Below are positions 40,016-51,145 of a DNA stretch of 64,000 nt, one piece after another. Positions within the stretch are counted from its first letter, which is position 1, and each line of letters starts with the position of its first letter. The DNA comes from Arion vulgaris. Lineage: Eukaryota; Mollusca; Gastropoda; Stylommatophora; Arionidae. The notes beneath the pieces were generated by a model. The model saw only the letters and a list, made by a program, of their open reading frames with translations. It did no database searches and had not been told where the DNA came from. The stretch is from NCBI GenBank assembly GCA_020796225.1, contig CM036761.1, positions 38,748,428 to 38,812,427 on the forward strand, in the 5' to 3' direction. Made by a program: the position numbers and the translations under genes.

Positions 40016-40680
40016 ATGATGATGGTGCCTAATATATTTTATTAATATTTTCTGACTGATTTGTACATGATGGCTTGCGTTCCTTATCCCTAGTGTCCAT
40101 TGCCATTCAAACAAGCCTTATTCCACTTTTGTCATTTGTTTTGGAATGTTCACCAATCTGTGTGTTCTTTCTTCTGTTTTATGTAAAATGTTAAATTTGA
40201 ATTCTGAATTCCCAAATACTATCAATACCAAAAATTTGCTCCAGTGTTTAAAACAAAATGAGCTAGTCACAAAATTCACTCTTTGTTTCCGTCTAACGCG
40301 TAACAATTTTTTGTTTACCCTCCTTTACCAACAGAACGGATACGCCTATGCTAGATCAATAATATATAACAGTGGTGTTTCCTCCATGACTAAAAAAGCA
40401 TAACTGTTTCGACTACTTAACTAACCTGCAGTATGTATCTTGTATGTCGAGCTAAGTAAGGATGTCATAATACATACGTGAATAAATGATTTAAACTATT
40501 ATAACATAGTAAAGAAAACTGGAATTATTAATTTTAAATGACGATGGTAGTTTTCTGTAAATAGATGGACATTTTTACCAGCAATGTCTGGTTAGAAAGG
40601 ATTGTTTCGTTTCATGTTTTTTATTTACCTAGTCCGTTTTTTGTGACTTAGACGATTAGACAACTTAGACAAGGAAAGTA
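40016..40680. other. Gene-free stretch
   Basis: No gene. Opposite-strand open frames at 40118-40403 have no recognisable features. Confidence 0.4.
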
Positions 40681-40683
40681 GCA

Positions 40684-41130
40684 TCTTCAATTTCTAGCTT
40701 AGAACTTCATTTTTTTATATTAGCCAAGTTGCTAAAGGAGGTAGTTCTATAGTAGTTTCATCTTCAATTTATAGATTAGAACTTCATATTTTTTTAATAT
40801 TAGCCGCGCAAGAGGTAGTTCTATAGCAGTTTCATCTTTAATATATAGATTAGAACTTCATATTTTTTAAATTTTAGCCAGACAACAGCTAGTTCCATAG
40901 TAGTGTTATCTTTAATATATAGATTATATCATCATCTTTTTTATATTAGTCGCGCAAGAGGTAGTTCCATAGCAGTTTCATCTTCAACTTGTAGCTTAGA
41001 ACTTCATCTGTTTTTATATTAGCCTCACAAGATGTAGTTCTATAGTAGTTTCATCTTCAACTTGTAGCTTAGAACTTCATCTGTTTTTAAATTAGCCGCG
41101 CAAGATGTTATTCTATAGTAGTTTGTTGAC
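40684..41130. repeat. Diverged tandem repeat, about 75 bp unit, 6 copies
   Basis: Landmarks in every unit: catcttcaa, tagaacttcat, atattagcc, gcgcaagaggtagttctata, gtagtttcat. Followed at 41165-41400 by two copies of a longer unit beginning tgtgctaatatagttgtag. Confidence 0.85.
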
Positions 41131-41834
41131 CAATTTCAAGATATCTGTGTTACTGCAATTAAATGTGCTAATATAGTTGTAGTTTTTTTAACATGTCATT
41201 TTACAAGATGGACGGTCTACGACAACCTACATCTCTGAGGGGATCAGACCAGATCATATCAGATCTGGAGAGAAAGTTTTATATGTACTAGTTTTTAGTC
41301 TCTATAGTCGTCTCTAAACAACTTGCTCTTTATATGTACATGTATATGTGCTAATATAGTTGTAGCTTATTTAACATATCACTTTGGAAAGTTGGTCAGG
41401 TGGAAAGTTTTATGTAAAACTTGTCTCTAATTGTCTCATACTAATTTGTTCTGTAGATATCAAAAATTAGATAATAAGTTATGGTTCCTGTGACGCATCA
41501 TTTAAAATGGTGAGGTTGAAAATGTCCGTGTTCGATGCTGTTTAGTATACCGAAAACGCGCATTGTAAATAGCATAGTTATATAATATTTTAAATAAAAA
41601 AATGAACTTGAGTGTCCAGACGATTCCAGCTTAGTACATTGACTCGCGAAACAGTCTTGACCGTCATACATACACTTTATTCATATTCGTTCAGTTGTTT
41701 ATTTTTCCTTTTTCTGAGTACAGTTTCATGTGTCAGCGTGAATATATTTAAACAAAATTTTGGCCAGAATGATACTCTTAACTCCTGCAAAAAATGTGTA
41801 CCAAAACGGTATCGGTGATTTAAAAAAAAACTAT

Positions 41835-42060
41835 CGTTACTGTCTGTAGTACCGCTTTTTAGGGCGCTGTAGAACAGGTGGGACGAGAGGCTGAGGAATT
41901 TAATGACAGCATGGCTAGTGCAGTCGTCGTGAAGTTGTTCAGGTTAGGATTTTCATTTATGCCTACAACATAAAAAATCATTGGCCTTATCGTGAATTGA
42001 ACACGAGTCTTCTGTATGGGAGCCATGCTCTAATCCATTCGGCCAGACGCTTCTCTGGTG
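41835..42060 (+). repeat. SINE-F, full-length candidate
   Basis: Head matches 3130-3265. The 3' part has antisense tRNA-like text (cgtgaattgaacacgagtct, catgctctaatccattcggc), which reappears, split, at 53195-53560. Confidence 0.55.
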
Positions 42061-42192
42061 ATGGCAATATATTTTCGCTGTTCCGATTGTCGTGGTCCAA
42101 TTTTTAATTAATGCTCTATAAGCGTTGCCCCAATTCTAAAGTTAGACCAGATCATGATATTTGTTTACATAAACCATGTTAGTCGTTAGTTA

Positions 42193-42870
42193 TTCAGTAT
42201 ATATATATGGAACTGCAGTAAAACTATTTGATTGGCAAAACACGTAATTACAAAGTACTGTAGTTTTACAAATTACAAAAACAATGACAAAATACAGCAA
42301 CGTTTCGACCAACAAGGCCTTTATCAAGCAAACGAACAAACAGGAGTGACAAATTAAAATGAAACACAAATGGACGACCAAATACAAACGTATCTAAGGA
42401 AAATTTGTATGGTACCTTGCGACCACGCGGGCTCAACGTATTACATTCTTATGCTTTTTAGTACTTTCTCTTCCCATGCTTTGTAATCTATATGGGTATA
42501 TGTTGCATGTATTCATGTTATATTCCATTCTTATGCTTCTTAGTACTTTCTCTTCCCATGCTTTGTAATCTATATGGGTATATGTTGCATGTATTCAAGT
42601 TATATATTTACTAGATGTTTCATTGTTTCTTTCCTTTCTATTTCTAGTTTTTATGTGTGTTTTTGTGTTACATTTATTTCGTTATTCGTTTTTATTCCAG
42701 ATTTTCCTTAGATACGTTTGTATTTGGTCGTCCATTTGTGTTTCATTTTAATTTGTCACTCCTGTTTGTTCGTTTGCTTGATAAAGGCCTTGTTGGTCGA
42801 GACGTTGCTGTATTTTGTCATTGTTTTTGTAATTTGTAAAACTACAGTACTTTGTAATTACGTGTTTTGC
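42193..42870. mobile_element. Fold-back retroelement-like insertion
   Basis: 13 bp target-site duplication tagtcgttagtta at 42180-42192 and 42871-42883; the empty site is at about 43314. Inverted arms of about 174 bases (42235-42408 and 42697-42870) flank a spacer holding an 84 bp direct duplication (42440-42600). Both arms contain ttgataaaggccttgttggt followed by cgaaacg or cgagacg. No coding capacity. Confidence 0.88.
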
Positions 42871-42977
42871 TAGTCGTTAGTTAACAACGTTACATTTAAG
42901 ACATACAGGAAACTTAACATTTTAATTTGTACACTTTTGACTAGTTCTCGCACCAGTGAGCCATATTTAAGTAAAAA

Positions 42978-43245
42978 ATAAAGGAACCCTTTCATACCTC
43001 GTGGTATATGGGTCAATACAGTGTTAGGCCTGTATTTTCATTGACCGTCGGCACATGATGGGTGATGTGGTCAGCATCACGCCGGCCGCCTTTACTTTCC
43101 TAGAGCATGTCTGGTACCCAGTTGAGGCTGGGTCGACCTGAGAACCGTCGTGGTCTGGAAAAATTCCACGCGCATTGCGGGAGCTGAACCCAGACCCCAG
43201 CCTTGCGAAGCGAGTTCACTAACAACTACGCTACAGCGGCTCTCA
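42978..43245 (-). repeat. SINE-D copy, full length
   Basis: gggtgatgtggtcagcatca, gaggctgggtcgacctgaga, aacaactacgctacagcggc. It reads from tail to tRNA-like head. Confidence 0.8.
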
Positions 43246-43559
43246 ATACTCTATAGGCGTTACCACAATTCTAAAGTTAGACCAGATCATGATATTTGTT
43301 TACATAAACCATGTTAGTCGTTAGTTAACAACGTTACATTTAAGACATCCAGGAAACTTAACATTTTAATTTGTACACTTTTGACTAGTTTTCGCACCAG
43401 TGAGCCATATTTACTGTGAGTATATTTTATTGATATCTTTATTCTCATTGAATATTTCAGTTACTTGTCTGTTTCAAGTACGTTGATAATAATGTCAATG
43501 TTGTTATGTTACATATATAATGGTTAAGTCATTGTTTTGCATGTCTTTGGTCTTTGTAG

Positions 43560-43678
43560 ACTGATGCTTCTTTATTTTGTCTATGTGGGCTTGAACCCGC
43601 AACCCTTTTGTAGCCGATTCAATAGATGAGCGCTTACGCATTACGCTAATCCGTCACTCGAGCGGTTTATATCATTGT
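43560..43678 (-). repeat. tRNA-like SINE head
   Basis: On the minus strand gattagcgtaatgcgtaagc (A box) and gggttgcgggttcaagccca (B box). A LINE-D insertion follows directly on the plus-strand side. Confidence 0.5.
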
Positions 43679-43689
43679 ATATTCCACAG

Positions 43690-43922
43690 TCATCATTTTT
43701 CGGGCATGTCATGAGGAGGAGAGGTTTAGAACACATTGTGACAACCGGTAAAATCGAGGGTAGACGAGAGAGAGGAAGACAGAGAGACAAAATTTTGGAT
43801 AGCCTAACGTCATGGCACGGTAGAGCGTCAACATCTAAGTTGATAGCAAACATCAACGACAGAGATTTGTGGAGATCCACGATCTAATACACCAGCCGGC
43901 ACGGCCCCTGATGATGATGATG
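43690..43922 (+). mobile_element. LINE-D, 5'-truncated copy with exact borders
   Basis: Perfect 11 bp target-site duplication atattccacag at 43679-43689 and 43923-43933. It encodes SFFGHVMRRRGLEHIVTTGK, GRRERGRQRDKILDSLTSWH and RDLWRSTI, then a short 3' UTR and a (GAT)n tail. Confidence 0.92.
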
Positions 43923-44029
43923 ATATTCCACAGGCTCATGTACCACCTTTCCTACACCGTCCAAAAAGTGGTATTACAGGTAGTAACGAGATTTTTTAAA
44001 AGTTTTTTAATTTATATATGTTTTATGCC

Positions 44030-45015
44030 TGCCGTATAGGAAGTACGAAGAACAGGCAACTATTAAAATAAGAGGTGAAATAGCTGAATGTTTCGAGATT
44101 CAAAATTGGGGTAAGACAGAGATGTATTCTGTCCTCATACTTATTCAATATATATGCCGAAACATTATGAGGAATGTAAAAGACAATGCCAACTATGTGA
44201 ATAACGACCCTTTCACTATATGCGGCAAATCCATACCAGAGCTTAGATACGCAGACGATACAGTATTATTATCCACCAGCAAAGAGGGTTTGGAAAACCT
44301 GATCATGACGACCAAGAAACACAGTGAAGACCAATATCTATATTTGAATACACACAAAAAACAAAAATAATGGTAACTGACAAACAAATGCTCACCTAAC
44401 ATCCAAATAAACAATGAAGAACTTCAATGTGTAGAGAGCTACGAATACATGGGAACAATAGTCAACAATAATGGCGACTGCTCCAAAGAGATCTCAAGAA
44501 GATTGGCATTAGCAATCAGGAAGTTAAATACTATGAAGAACATGTGACCAAGCACCAGCAAAATATTAAAATTAAAAAAATATTGAGAAAATACATTTTT
44601 CCAGTGGCTACTTATGGTTGTGAATCATGGATAATTACACAAACAACAATAACGAAAATTAAGTACTTCGAAACTAAATGCTACTGGACGATCCTACAAA
44701 TACCATGGACAGAAAAAAGGAAGAACACTGATGTTCTGAAAGAACTGAATGTTACATACAATTGGTTGATAAACAATATACTATACAGAAAAAATAGATA
44801 CTTTGGTCACATCAAGTGTCAAGAAGGCCTGGAGAGAACAATATTAGAGGACAGGGTCCCAGGACGCAGACCAAGAATAAGATGGCTACAAGATATTAAA
44901 GAAACCATGAATATGACCATCGACGAAGTGGGTGAACTGGCTAGAAACAGAGTGAATTTCAGATGTGCTGCAAAGAGAGCAACGTCTTATAAAGGATACG
45001 CACCTTGATGATGAT
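44030..45015 (+). mobile_element. LINE RT fragment, best-preserved plus-strand copy
   Basis: Three consecutive frames: PELRYADDTVLLSTSKEGLE (catalytic YADD), CVESYEYMGTIVNNNGDCSK, then 154 residues with FPVATYGCESWIITQTTITK, YFGHIKCQEGLERTILED and GRRPRIRWLQDIKETMN, ending in a stop immediately before gatgatgat. At least two frameshifts make it inactive. Confidence 0.92.
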
Positions 45016-45044
45016 AGAAAGTATGCATTTCTTCGCTATTTTTG

Positions 45045-45125
45045 TATCCTTTGCTTGATAAATGCCTTTTGTTGGAAACGTCGCTGTATAAATTTTATCT
45101 CTTTGTAAAACCACTGTACTTTATG
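45045..45125 (+). repeat. Fold-back family arm, solo
   Basis: gcttgataaatgccttttgt, ggaaacgtcgctgtata and ctttgtaaaaccactgtac match the arm at 42697-42870. Confidence 0.6.
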
Positions 45126-45399
45126 TGTACATGTTTAGCTATATTTTTATCAGATCTCGCGACGTAAGTGGAGCTAGAATATGTTTGATAACATCAAAGT
45201 CTACTGCCAAGTATATTTGTTGTGTAGATAAGTTGAGAGTCCATCATTCTCAGCACGTGATAGATTACTAGTGCTAAGGTTATAGACTCTCTTCTATACT
45301 CTCACAATCATCTACACATCGTATGTTCCATAGTGCAGTGGTATCCATCTAAGGCTTGGTCAACACGAGAGCAGTATAAAGGTGTTTGTATGTCTTTAA

Positions 45400-45775
45400 T
45401 ATAGAAAGCAAGTTGAATGCATTTGAAAATAGATGTCTGCGAAAAATAATGAATATAAAATGGAACGAATTCAGGGAAGTGATGAAATCAGAGACATGTC
45501 TGGTCAACCACTAGTAACAACTGTTATAAGAAAGAGAAGATGGAGATATGTTGGGCACACTTGAGGAGAAATGATCAATGAATATCAAAGCAGGCATTGA
45601 AGTGGGATGCAAAGGGTTCAAGAAAAGAGGTCGACCTAAAGAGACCCTGAAACAAACTTTGCTGAGAGAGGCAGGAAATATCGGTCTCAGTTCCATAGAG
45701 GAGATTGAGCGAGTTGCCCAGGATAGAGCGGTATGGAGAAATTACTTGCAGGCCCTATGTAACGTATAATGGTAC
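45400..45775 (+). mobile_element. LINE 3' fragment, family E
   Basis: Broken frames with KRRWRYVGHT, KKRGRPKETLKQTLLREA and RVAQDRAVWRNYLQALC. Copy at 34010-34135. Confidence 0.75.
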
Positions 45776-45989
45776 GAGATGAATTATTATTATTATCATG
45801 CCTTTAAGTAAAATTGCGTTTCTGATCCAAACTTTTAAGAAATGTTTTTAAATATGTAAATTTTCTATTTTTTAAAATTTGTTGAACAAGTTATTTACAT
45901 GACACATTATAACTATATTACTTTTTTAATAGGATGGTCACAAGGAGTTAATCGTAATGGTCAGCAGTAACGTCCAATGTATAGCAAAT

Positions 45990-46097
45990 TTTGAGACTGG
46001 GTCGACCTGAGAGAAAAATATACCAACCCACTGTGAAATTGAACCCGGACCAAACACATAAGAAGCAAGTACACTAACAACTACGCTACATACAGTA
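45990..46097 (-). repeat. SINE-D head, partial
   Basis: gactgggtcgacctgagaga and aattgaacccggaccaaaca, then aacaactacgctaca. Confidence 0.65.
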
Positions 46098-46119
46098 TCA
46101 ATAATTGATCTGGTCAGCT

Positions 46120-46520
46120 ATGATGAAGTAAAAACCATCACCAAAGGGCATTACAAAGAAAAGTGGGATAAATAAAACCTAAAACACAACAAGGACAATG
46201 GATATTACCAACTGTCCAGAAGGGACCAGATAGTCATACTTCGTCTCCGGACGAATCACAACAGAATGAGACACCACATGTACACTAAATTCAAGATAGG
46301 CACCAACGACCTGTGCCCCTGTGGCTTGGCGAGTATGAAAACATACTTATCCTACAGAACTGACCCAGTGTGGAGACCTGAGAAGAAAGGGGTGGACCTC
46401 CTACACCAGCGTTTAAGACAAACTATATGGCGAGGCTGATAATCTGAGACAGACGGCTACCTTTATTAGAGAATCAGAAATCCCAATCTAGTGAGAACGC
46501 AGAAGAAGAAGTAAAGGTAT
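46120..46520 (+). mobile_element. LINE RNase H downstream region
   Basis: Frameshifted text reading HNRMRHHMYTKFKIGTNDL-like sequence, CPCG, and NLRQTATFIRESEIPI. This is the conserved C-terminal segment after RNase H in jockey/I-type LINEs (RLRTGHNRL...CPCG...). Confidence 0.75.
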
Positions 46521-47110
46521 CAATAATTAGCGTTGATGTCCCATATTATGGTAACTCGTGATATCATCTCCATAAGCCTGTACCCGTACCAGAGGACACG
46601 TAATCCTTAGCAAATGAAGCAAATATTCAAGCATCTGAGGCACTAAGTGAACATATTGAATAATCAAAACTTTTCTATCCTTTAGAGCAGGGAACATGTG
46701 AATCATTTCATCGAAATCAATGTCTTTTGTCCACTCACTTTCACTTTACACTTGATAATATGTAAAGATAGTAAAGTATTCATTGCTGACTGGTATAATG
46801 CAAATAGTTGAATGCAATATACAATAGTAAAGCATTCACTGTTGGCTGGTAGAAAGCAAATAGATTTGGTATCAGTTTCATATTTAAAAAGCACTTCTGA
46901 AATAAAACCACCAAGACAGTTTACCAGAAATACACGCTTGTAATGTTATATTTAGTAAGAAATTCGAGAGATGTTCTACAAGGTTCCATTCAGCTGTGAA
47001 AGTCAAAATGTTTACTATTGTACAATTTTCTGTTAAATAAAATTTGGTTATAACTAACTACATGAATATATACAATAATATTTGTTGAGCATTGCTTACA
47101 AATTTTATTG
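46521..47110. other. Gene-free stretch
   Basis: Two related segments (agtaaagtattcattgctga and agtaaagcattcactgttgg, 46767-46850) form a short direct repeat. Nothing else seen. Confidence 0.45.
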
Positions 47111-47273
47111 AAGATTATTAATTGTCGAACATTTTGATGATGCCCTCCCCCTTGTGGTCTGCTTCTCTTGTCGTTACACTGTTACCGGGTTGTTGCCAGT
47201 GTCGTGGTTTCGGTTTGTCTTGTGCTGTTCTGGGGCTTGGGTGATTGTTATTTTTGCTCTTTGACAGGATTCT

Positions 47274-47526
47274 CTCCCTTCTTCTTTGCGTTCGTTCTTT
47301 ACGACCAATTTGAATCACTCTTTGTGATATGTTTGATCTTTGCCAAGAACGTGTCATACTTGCACATTGGTTTGTAGGTCTCTAAACAAATAGATTTTAC
47401 ACGTTTAGACATGGCATCAGATTTCAGTCAAACCTCCTCAGTCGCCTCTTACGACATGCGCGGCAGGTAACAGTGGTTCTATTCTTTACGCCCCAAATTT
47501 GGGCCTCGGTAACCACTTGGGTGAGG
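47274..47526 (-). repeat. SINE-B copy nested in LINE-A
   Basis: 9 bp target-site duplication caggattct at 47265-47273 and 47527-47535. A full-length reverse copy. Confidence 0.9.
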
Positions 47527-47544
47527 CAGGATTCTGTTATGCCA

Positions 47545-47760
47545 TCTAGCAATCTTTTTCTGGCCATCGTGGTCTTCCTCTAGCCATCTTTTTCTGGCCA
47601 TCGTGGTCTTCCTCTAGCCTTCTTTTTCTGGCCATCGTGGTCTTCCTCTAGCCTTCTTTTTCTGGCCATCGTGGTCTTCCTCTAGCCTTCTTTTTCTGGC
47701 CATCGTGGTCTTCCTCTAGCCTTCTTTTTCTGGCCATCGTGGTCTTCCTCTAGCCTTCTT
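47545..47760. repeat. 34 bp tandem repeat, 6 copies, inside LINE-A
   Basis: Unit agccttctttttctggccatcgtggtcttcctct with very few differences. It expands the region that encodes the RGRPRKRW-type motif on the antisense strand. Confidence 0.95.
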
Positions 47761-47985
47761 TTCTGATGTTATGTTGTAGAAGATTGTATAATGTGGAGTT
47801 TGGATGCATTCTTTTTAAGTGGCCAAACCATTTCATTTTCATTTTTCAATGTAATTCAAGCAATGTTTTGCGCATACTTTCTTTCTTATGCTGATGTTGG
47901 TGACTGTCTTTTCTGGTGTTGTTGGTATCTTTTCGCAGGCACCGCATTTCACATTTAGTTATTTTTTGCTACTGCACTTTGCACA

Positions 47986-48500
47986 TAGACCTTATGTGGT
48001 CAGTATTGTAAAATCCCCATAGTCACGTCCTTGAGCAATGAATATATTTAGATTACCTAACCATATATATATACTCGTATATACCTCAGAATTCCAGGCT
48101 TTTCTAATTAGAAAAAAGTATCAGCCACAAAGAACCATACAAACAGAATTCTAGTTTGTTCCAAGTTCAGATATTATGTTTCTATTTTCTGTGTGCAGTT
48201 TATTACATGTTATTATTTTATTTTCTCACACCTTTCTCTCCCTCCACTATTTTCTTTCTAAAATAAACGGAGCTCAACAAATTTCAGAACAAAACACATT
48301 ATATCCGCCGATGTAACATGGATTGATTGATAGGACCAGCATCATTGCACTTCGGCGAGTAACCATGTGTGCTCCGATCTCTTTCTTACACAGGAAGATC
48401 TCAGCTGCAGTGCACGACTTTCATAGCACCGGCGAGGGTTCCGATGTAATTTTGAGGCGGTGACGATATGTTGTACATATTTTATGTTTAATCTTTTTTT
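47986..48500. other. Gene-free stretch
   Basis: A short TA-rich run at 48062-48085. No gene seen. Confidence 0.45.
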
Positions 48501-48504
48501 TTTC

Positions 48505-48776
48505 CTAATGAATTTTGCTCGGGCAGTTTCTTTCCAGCCTGTTCTTCTCGATCTTTAACTGCCAATGGCTCTTTTACGGGCTTTACTTGAACACGGGACC
48601 TACGTTTTATCGTCCGTCTCCGATAGGACTTGAAACTCGATTTCACCTACACTGAGATTTCTACACTGAGATCAGAGATTTCTGGAAAAATATCCCGACG
48701 ACTCCACGAAGAAGCGAACCGGTTACCTTAGGCACGAGAGGCAGGCACCTAACCTCTACGCTACAGAGACCCTGAC
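48505..48776 (-). repeat. SINE-E, uninterrupted copy
   Basis: On the minus strand tctgtagcgtagaggttagg (A box) and accggttcgcttctt (B box), a body with cgggatatttttccag, and a 3' end gaaactgcccgagcaaaatt followed by oligo-A. Confidence 0.78.
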
Positions 48777-48821
48777 AGTGTAACATGGAAGTAGAAAAGA
48801 AAGTGCACTATTACAACGTCT

Positions 48822-49019
48822 GCCCGCCTGCCCAGCGTGTTTGTAGCGTGTTGGACGATGGGTGACAAACCCCTTTGAGTGCGGTTCAATTCCGCGGGTT
48901 GGCAGAAAAGCCATATGTTCTTCAGATTTACGTTGTTAGTGGCACCGAACCGAAGGGTTACGATGTCCATGGCACCGAGCGACTGAAAGCTCAAGTGCTT
49001 CTGGATAATAAAAAAAAAA
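48822..49019 (+). repeat. SINE-A copy 7
   Basis: ctgcccagcgtgtttgtagc, gtgcggttcaattccgcggg, ending ctggataataaaaaaaaaa. Confidence 0.87.
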
Positions 49020-49143
49020 ATGTACGTCTACGTAAAAATCAAGTTTAAATCTTGTGAGATTTTTGTTTACCTATCGGAAATACCAGTACATGGGCGTAAC
49101 AAAACAAACATGGAACCCCTCTAGGGATGGGTAGGGTCCACTG

Positions 49144-49306
49144 CAGTGGCGGCTCGTCATTAAGGGCCCAGAGGGTCGGGCCCCACCAAAAATAATGTAT
49201 AACGTGTATTTATTATTTTATAAATTAACATATAGCAACCAAAAACCATGATTTATCCGGAAAAATGTCTGGCCCCACCAACAAAAACGATCACGAGCCG
49301 CCACTG
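49144..49306. mobile_element. hAT-type MITE, family 2, copy 1
   Basis: Perfect 8 bp target-site duplication gtccactg (49136-49143, 49307-49314). Perfect 14 bp terminal inverted repeats cagtggcggctcgt. 163 bp. Confidence 0.93.
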
Positions 49307-49319
49307 GTCCACTGTATAC

Positions 49320-49875
49320 TCTGAAACCTGTTATATCAAAGTACAGTGCAAAGACACAATCAGACAAATGTACCACCAGACGTCCAGTTGTATATCGCCA
49401 TGACGATGAGAGAGTAAGTAGAGACACATAATCAGACAACTGTACCATCAGTATTCTAGCTGTCTAACGTGATGATGATGATGATTTTGATAGAGTACAG
49501 TAGAGAGACACTATAAGATAACTGTACCATCTGTCGCCTAGTTGACTAACGTTATATGATGGCAGAGTACAGTAGTGAAACAGTCAAACGACTGTACCAA
49601 CAGTCTTTTAGTGTTCTAACGCTATAATTATGACAGAGTACAGTAGAAAGACACAATCAGACGACTGTACCACTAGTTGTCCTGCTGTCTAACGTTACAA
49701 TGATGACAGCGTACAATAGAAAGACACAATTAGACGACTGTACCACTAGTTGTCCTGCTGTCTAACGTTACAATGATGACAACGCACAATAAAGACACAA
49801 TTAGACGACTGTACCATCAGTCTTCCTTCCAGTTGCCTAACGTAATGATGATGATAGAGGACAGTAAAGACACAT
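49320..49875. repeat. Diverged minisatellite, about 72 bp unit, 7-8 copies
   Basis: Landmarks: gagtacagtagaaagacaca, gacgactgtacca, tgtctaacgtta. Copies in the middle are nearly identical; edge copies have drifted. Confidence 0.9.
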
Positions 49876-49935
49876 TAATAGAGACGCCAACAGCATGTTA
49901 TCACGCCTATTGTCTTTTATTATGTTGTAGTACAT

Positions 49936-50135
49936 TTTTTTCCGATCCAGAAGCATCTGAGATTTCAGCTCTTCGGCTCGGTGCCATGGACATCGTAACC
50001 CTTCCGTTCGGTGCCCCGAACACCGTAAATCTGGAGAACCTGTGGCTTTTCTGCTAACCCACGGAATTGAAACGCACTCACATAGGGCTTGTCACCCATC
50101 GTCCAACGCGCTACGAACACGCTGAGTAAGCGGGC
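49936..50135 (-). repeat. SINE-A copy 8
   Basis: A complete reverse copy with perfect 10 bp target-site duplication tgtagtacat at 49926-49935 and 50136-50145. Confidence 0.92.
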
Positions 50136-50619
50136 TGTAGTACATAAAAAACACCTACTCATAGGATTTAATTTCAAGTCTTCAGATTGTCTGATACCAT
50201 TACTACTGTAGCTTTTGTAGCTCTTCAGAAAAATACATTTCTGATCAATATTTTAAAGGAAATTAAACACCAAATTGCAGTTTTTATATATTTTTAATTT
50301 GTTGAATAATTTATTTACATGACACATTATAACAATATTACTTGTTATTTATTTATAGTGACCACACAGAAATAATCACAATGGTCAGCAATGAAGCCCA
50401 ATGCACTGCAAATCTTTTACTGCTGAAAGTTGTATATGAACAACTGCAATTCAACTTGACATCATCACAGACATACTTTCCTTTTTTAGTTCTAGTGCAG
50501 TTGCCATCTTACAAAGAGACACCATGTTTGCAAACTAAAGAATAAAATGTACTTATATAGCAACATGTTGGATAACTTTTTTTACTGTCAATGTATAATT
50601 CATGTACAATTCATGTACA

Positions 50620-50850
50620 ATATATACATCCAAACTCCACAGTATACAGAGTCTTCTACAACATAACATCGGGAAAGAAGGCAAGAGGAAGACCACGGAA
50701 AAGATGGTTAGATGAGGTAGCAGAATCCTGTCAAAGAGCAAAGATAACAATCACACAAGCCATCAGAACAGCGCAAGACATAAACAGAAAACCACGACAC
50801 TGGGCAACAACCCGGTAGCAGTGTGACGACAAAAGAAGAAGAAGAATGTA
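50620..50850 (+). mobile_element. LINE 3' fragment, family A
   Basis: Frame 50591-50818 encodes PNSTVYRVFYNITSGKKARG, RPRKRWLDEVAESCQRAKIT and ends RHWATTR before a stop, then a gaagaagaag tail. This is the longest clean copy of this family tail. Confidence 0.85.
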
Positions 50851-50978
50851 TAATTTAGGAACATGGGTTTAACATAATTTTAATAAAGCACAACATCATA
50901 TATATATGTACAGATCTTGAGGTCAATTTGGAAAAAGAAAGCTGAAAGAACAAGTAGCATGCTCATCATAGTTGCAAC

Positions 50979-51145
50979 CAGTGGTGGCTCGTCATTAAGG
51001 GCCAGAGGGGCATGGCTCCACCAAAAATAATGCGTAACGTGCATTTATTATTTAATAAATTCAAATATAACCAAACCCAAAACCATGATTTTCCCGAAAA
51101 TCTGTTTCTCGCCCCACCAACAAAAACGATGGCGAGCCGCCACTG
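50979..51145. mobile_element. hAT-type MITE, family 2, copy 2
   Basis: Perfect 8 bp target-site duplication gttgcaac (50971-50978, 51146-51153). Terminal repeats cagtggtggctcgt and gcgagccgccactg. About 85% similar to copy 1. Confidence 0.93.

Larger units (their letters stand above)
42112..43412. repeat. Local segmental duplication with filled and empty copies
   Basis: A 180-base unit (attctaaagttagaccagat through ttcgcaccagtgagccatat) occurs at 42114-42192 plus 42871-42970, and uninterrupted at 43250-43412. In the first copy a 678 bp element interrupts it. A SINE-D sits at the junction of the two copies. Confidence 0.9.
47118..47985 (-). mobile_element. LINE family A, with nested SINE-B and internal expansion
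   Basis: The antisense of the 9495 family (ttgtcgttacactgttacc, cttgggtgattgttattttt, ttctgatgttatgttgtaga). Split by a SINE-B at 47274-47526 and enlarged by a 34 bp tandem repeat at 47545-47760. Confidence 0.82.

Noticed and set aside
48690..48780. tRNA gene
   Set aside because: A and B boxes are present, but the sequence matches SINE-E at 6292 and lacks a paired acceptor stem; the same holds for the tRNA-like heads at 4.3, 14.0, 25.3 and 43.6 kb.
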